DNA of 64,000 nucleotides from Bacteroidota bacterium (lineage in GTDB: Bacteria > Bacteroidota > Bacteroidia > Bacteroidales > Porphyromonadaceae): positions 558,001 through 622,000 of the forward strand of contig JAEWDZ010000004.1 of assembly GCA_023389855.1 (NCBI GenBank), read 5' to 3'. Shown piece by piece: positions 62,666 through 64,000 of the stretch (position 1 is the stretch's first letter; every line of letters starts with the position of its first letter). A program made the position numbers and the translations under genes. The notes under the pieces are model-generated. The model made no database searches. It saw only the letters and a list, made by a program, of their open reading frames with translations, and was not told the DNA's origin.

Positions 62666-62750
62666 CTCTCCCCCCTTGAGCGCAGCGGTAAGGGGGCAAG
62701 CGCAGTTTGTGGCTACAAACTGACGTCTTGCAATGTTACCCAATGTTACC
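62666..62750. other. putative origin of transfer (oriT)
   Basis: Just upstream of the mobilization genes are two inverted repeats, CCCCCTT/AAGGGGG (62671-62677, 62690-62696) and CAGTTTGT-GGCT-ACAAACTG (62703-62722), followed by a tandem direct repeat CAATGTTACC x2 (62731-62750). Hairpin plus short direct repeats beside relaxosome genes is the normal layout of an oriT, and the palindrome recalls those of Bacteroidales elements. The nick position is not assigned. Confidence 0.65.
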
Positions 62751-62857
62751 GATGGAACAGCTTCGCATATACTGTGATTGGCTTTCATCTCCTGTGTTTC
62801 TCATCTTCTGAGAATGCCGATTATTCATTTCCTTACTGACGGCTCGGAATGCCGTGA

Positions 62858-63352
62858 TTAGAGTTTGCGCCAGTGTTCTATATCCTCGCTGTATTCCTCT
62901 AAATGTCGGAGAGCTATGCATTCCAAGAAACTCGAAACATTCGCCCCATAATCGCCCAAGCGACGGACAACGAACTCCAAACGTTCCCACGTGGAGCGAC
63001 TGAGATAGGTTGCCTTTCGATCGATGATTTTATGGGGCAAGAGAAAGGCTTCCCGATAGTTCTCCAAGCTCTCTTGTCGTTGCTTGTGGCTGATGCGTCT
63101 CGGACAGCTTGATACCGCTTGTCGCTTCTCCTGTTCGGAGTGCTCTGCTTTCACGGCTTCCTTTGCTTCATTCAAAGACTCGGAAGGCAACTTTTGCTCG
63201 GAGACAGAGGACTGCTGAGAAGTTTCAGATTGCTTCATTGGCTCTGCTTGTCCTGTTTCTTGTTTGGTAGAAACGGCTTTACTGACAATTTCAGACACAT
63301 TGGACTCTTTGGGATGGTTCAAGTAGCGTGACAAATCAAATTCTTCTTTCAT
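62858..63352 (-). CDS. DUF3408 family protein
   Basis: A 164-residue protein with a low-complexity Ser/Glu/Lys-rich first half and a C-terminal domain (ISHKQRQESLENYREAFLL, RKATYLSRSTWERLEFVVRRLG, SSFLECIALRHLEEY) typical of DUF3408, small likely DNA-binding proteins (ribbon-helix-helix-like) carried by Bacteroidales conjugative and mobilizable elements. It starts three bases after the toprim gene's stop, so the two are cotranscribed toward the mob genes. Confidence 0.85.
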   Translation of the reverse strand: MKEEFDLSRYLNHPKESNVSEIVSKAVSTKQETGQAEPMKQSETSQQSSVSEQKLPSESLNEAKEAVKAEHSEQEKRQAVSSCPRRISHKQRQESLENYREAFLLPHKIIDRKATYLSRSTWERLEFVVRRLGDYGANVSSFLECIALRHLEEYSEDIEHWRKL

Positions 63353-63355
63353 AAC

Positions 63356-64000
63356 TTATCTTATTTTGTGTTTGACAATAACAGGCTTTCGCTGTTGTAC
63401 TTCTTGTTGTTGCTTACATTGGGCAACGTGGTACTCGTTGAGGTCTTTGTATCGGGCATAGTGTCGGCTCATATCCTCTACTGTCACACCTGATGATTGG
63501 ATAGTAAGGAGTGCTTGTCGTCCTACGGGGTCATTATCGAGGAACGCTCGAACGGAGTCGCTGCCATTCTCGTGGAGATAGGCAACGGCTCTATGGATAT
63601 TGCTCACGGAATTCAGAACGATGGAAGACGAAATGGCTTCTTTTCCTTTCACCGTGAGAAGGGAAAGGAAGTCCACAAAGCCCTCGAAGATACAGAGAGG
63701 AGCGTTGCTCGCTCTTCCTGCAATCACGGATATATCCTTTGGGGCAATCGTTCCCTTGAATGTCTTGTCGCCCCGAAGCTCATACCCTCCTGCGCGATTG
63801 GGAAAGCCGATGGCAGAGTATTCTCGTCCTCCCATTTCGTAACGAATATGACGGAGATAGGAACTTGCCACGGAAAGGTCTATCTTGCGTACCCCTCGGA
63901 GGTAACTTTGCAGATGCAGGGGCAACTCCTTGCTGACGGAGAGAATACGCCTTGCATCATTTTGTCGCCGTTCATTTCTCTTCCGCTCCGTGTGTGCTTC
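63356..64000 (-). CDS. toprim-domain primase-like protein, C-terminal part (runs off the window)
   Basis: The frame is open from its stop at 63356 to the window edge (at least 214 residues); the reading at the edge is in frame with EAHTERKRNERRQ. It shows the toprim pattern with CIFEGFVDFLSLL (catalytic Glu) and RAFLDNDPVGRQAL (DxD), as in the CHC2/toprim proteins of Bacteroidales mobile elements, which are thought to prime transferred or replicating element DNA. The N-terminal zinc finger lies outside. It directly precedes the DUF3408 gene. Confidence 0.88.
   Translation of the reverse strand, partial: EAHTERKRNERRQNDARRILSVSKELPLHLQSYLRGVRKIDLSVASSYLRHIRYEMGGREYSAIGFPNRAGGYELRGDKTFKGTIAPKDISVIAGRASNAPLCIFEGFVDFLSLLTVKGKEAISSSIVLNSVSNIHRAVAYLHENGSDSVRAFLDNDPVGRQALLTIQSSGVTVEDMSRHYARYKDLNEYHVAQCKQQQEVQQRKPVIVKHKIR

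Noticed and set aside
1..64000. tRNA genes, rRNA genes, CRISPR arrays, riboswitches and restriction or phage-defence genes
   Set aside because: Looked for typical tRNA arms, evenly spaced short repeats and known family motifs and saw none. The repeats near 9 kb are irregular in length and spacing, unlike a CRISPR array. A covariance-model search would be needed to exclude small RNAs.

Overview
The window looks like a chromosome segment of a Bacteroidota anaerobe close to Porphyromonas. The evidence is consistent: promoters of the Bacteroidota type (TAnnTTTG at -7, often TTG about 19-23 bases upstream), a FeoA-FeoB fusion, a tandem pair of OmpA-like porins resembling the P. gingivalis Omp40/Omp41 pair, a PepK-like serine endopeptidase with a type IX secretion C-terminal domain, and several families confined to this phylum (DUF4954, DUF4494, DUF4290, DUF4827, DUF3256, DUF5106). 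Species was not determined, and base composition was judged only by eye. No tRNA, rRNA or CRISPR array was seen.

Layout. 1-3.6 kb (minus): the start of a DUF4954 gene, then ferrous iron uptake (feoAB plus a Cys-rich membrane peptide) with a decayed copy of a FeoB P-loop beside it. 3.7-6.9 kb (plus): hemerythrin-like protein, LuxR-type regulator with a degenerate receiver, PabA/TrpG-type amidotransferase and a sensor kinase, apparently one operon. 7.3-8.2 kb: thioredoxin-like lipoprotein. 8.3-10.1 kb: about 1.8 kb without a convincing gene but with internal repeats. 10.2-12.7 kb: two ompA paralogues. 12.9-18 kb (minus): DUF5106 lipoprotein, dihydroorotate-dehydrogenase-like enzyme, PLP homeostasis protein, DUF4494, an EcsC-like protein and a divergent 6-phosphogluconolactonase. 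18.6-21.6 kb: the secreted protease. 21.7-24.8 kb: rpsF-rpsR-rplI and an AspT/YidE-type transporter. 25.4-33.3 kb: lysS-gpsA-pgi-DUF4290-murA-rimM-dxr. 33.5-38.2 kb: ilvE, phoH, purC, menG/ubiE, aroE. 38.2-43.2 kb (minus): tilS and an aspS-nif3-zinc-ribbon operon. 43.6-45.7 kb: a second AspT/YidE-type transporter and rpmE. 46.1-57.8 kb: nrnA-DUF4827-glmM-rlmD-permease, then DUF3256-tolC-like-dnaE. 57.8-60.6 kb: trxA and the pta-ackA acetate pathway. 61.2-64 kb (minus): one end of a mobilizable or integrative element (relaxase, relaxosome protein, likely oriT, DUF3408, toprim protein running off the window).

How it fits together. Most of the window is housekeeping: translation (S6, S18, L9, L31, LysS, AspS, RimM, RlmD, TilS), envelope precursors (MurA, GlmM, GpsA, Dxr), central carbon and fermentation (Pgi, Pgl-like, Pta, AckA) and replication (DnaE). 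Surface and stress functions (FeoB, hemerythrin/LuxR/kinase, OmpA pair, PepK-like protease, thioredoxin-like lipoproteins) fit a host-associated, iron-seeking anaerobe. I found no clearly new multi-gene system. The best leads are the repeat-bearing gene-free region near 9 kb, TCCGAATC-rich intergenic repeats at two loci, the hemerythrin/LuxR/kinase cluster, the FeoB P-loop relic, MurA with Asp in place of the catalytic Cys, a 6-phosphogluconolactonase relative lacking its DER motif, and the edge of the mobile element after ackA.
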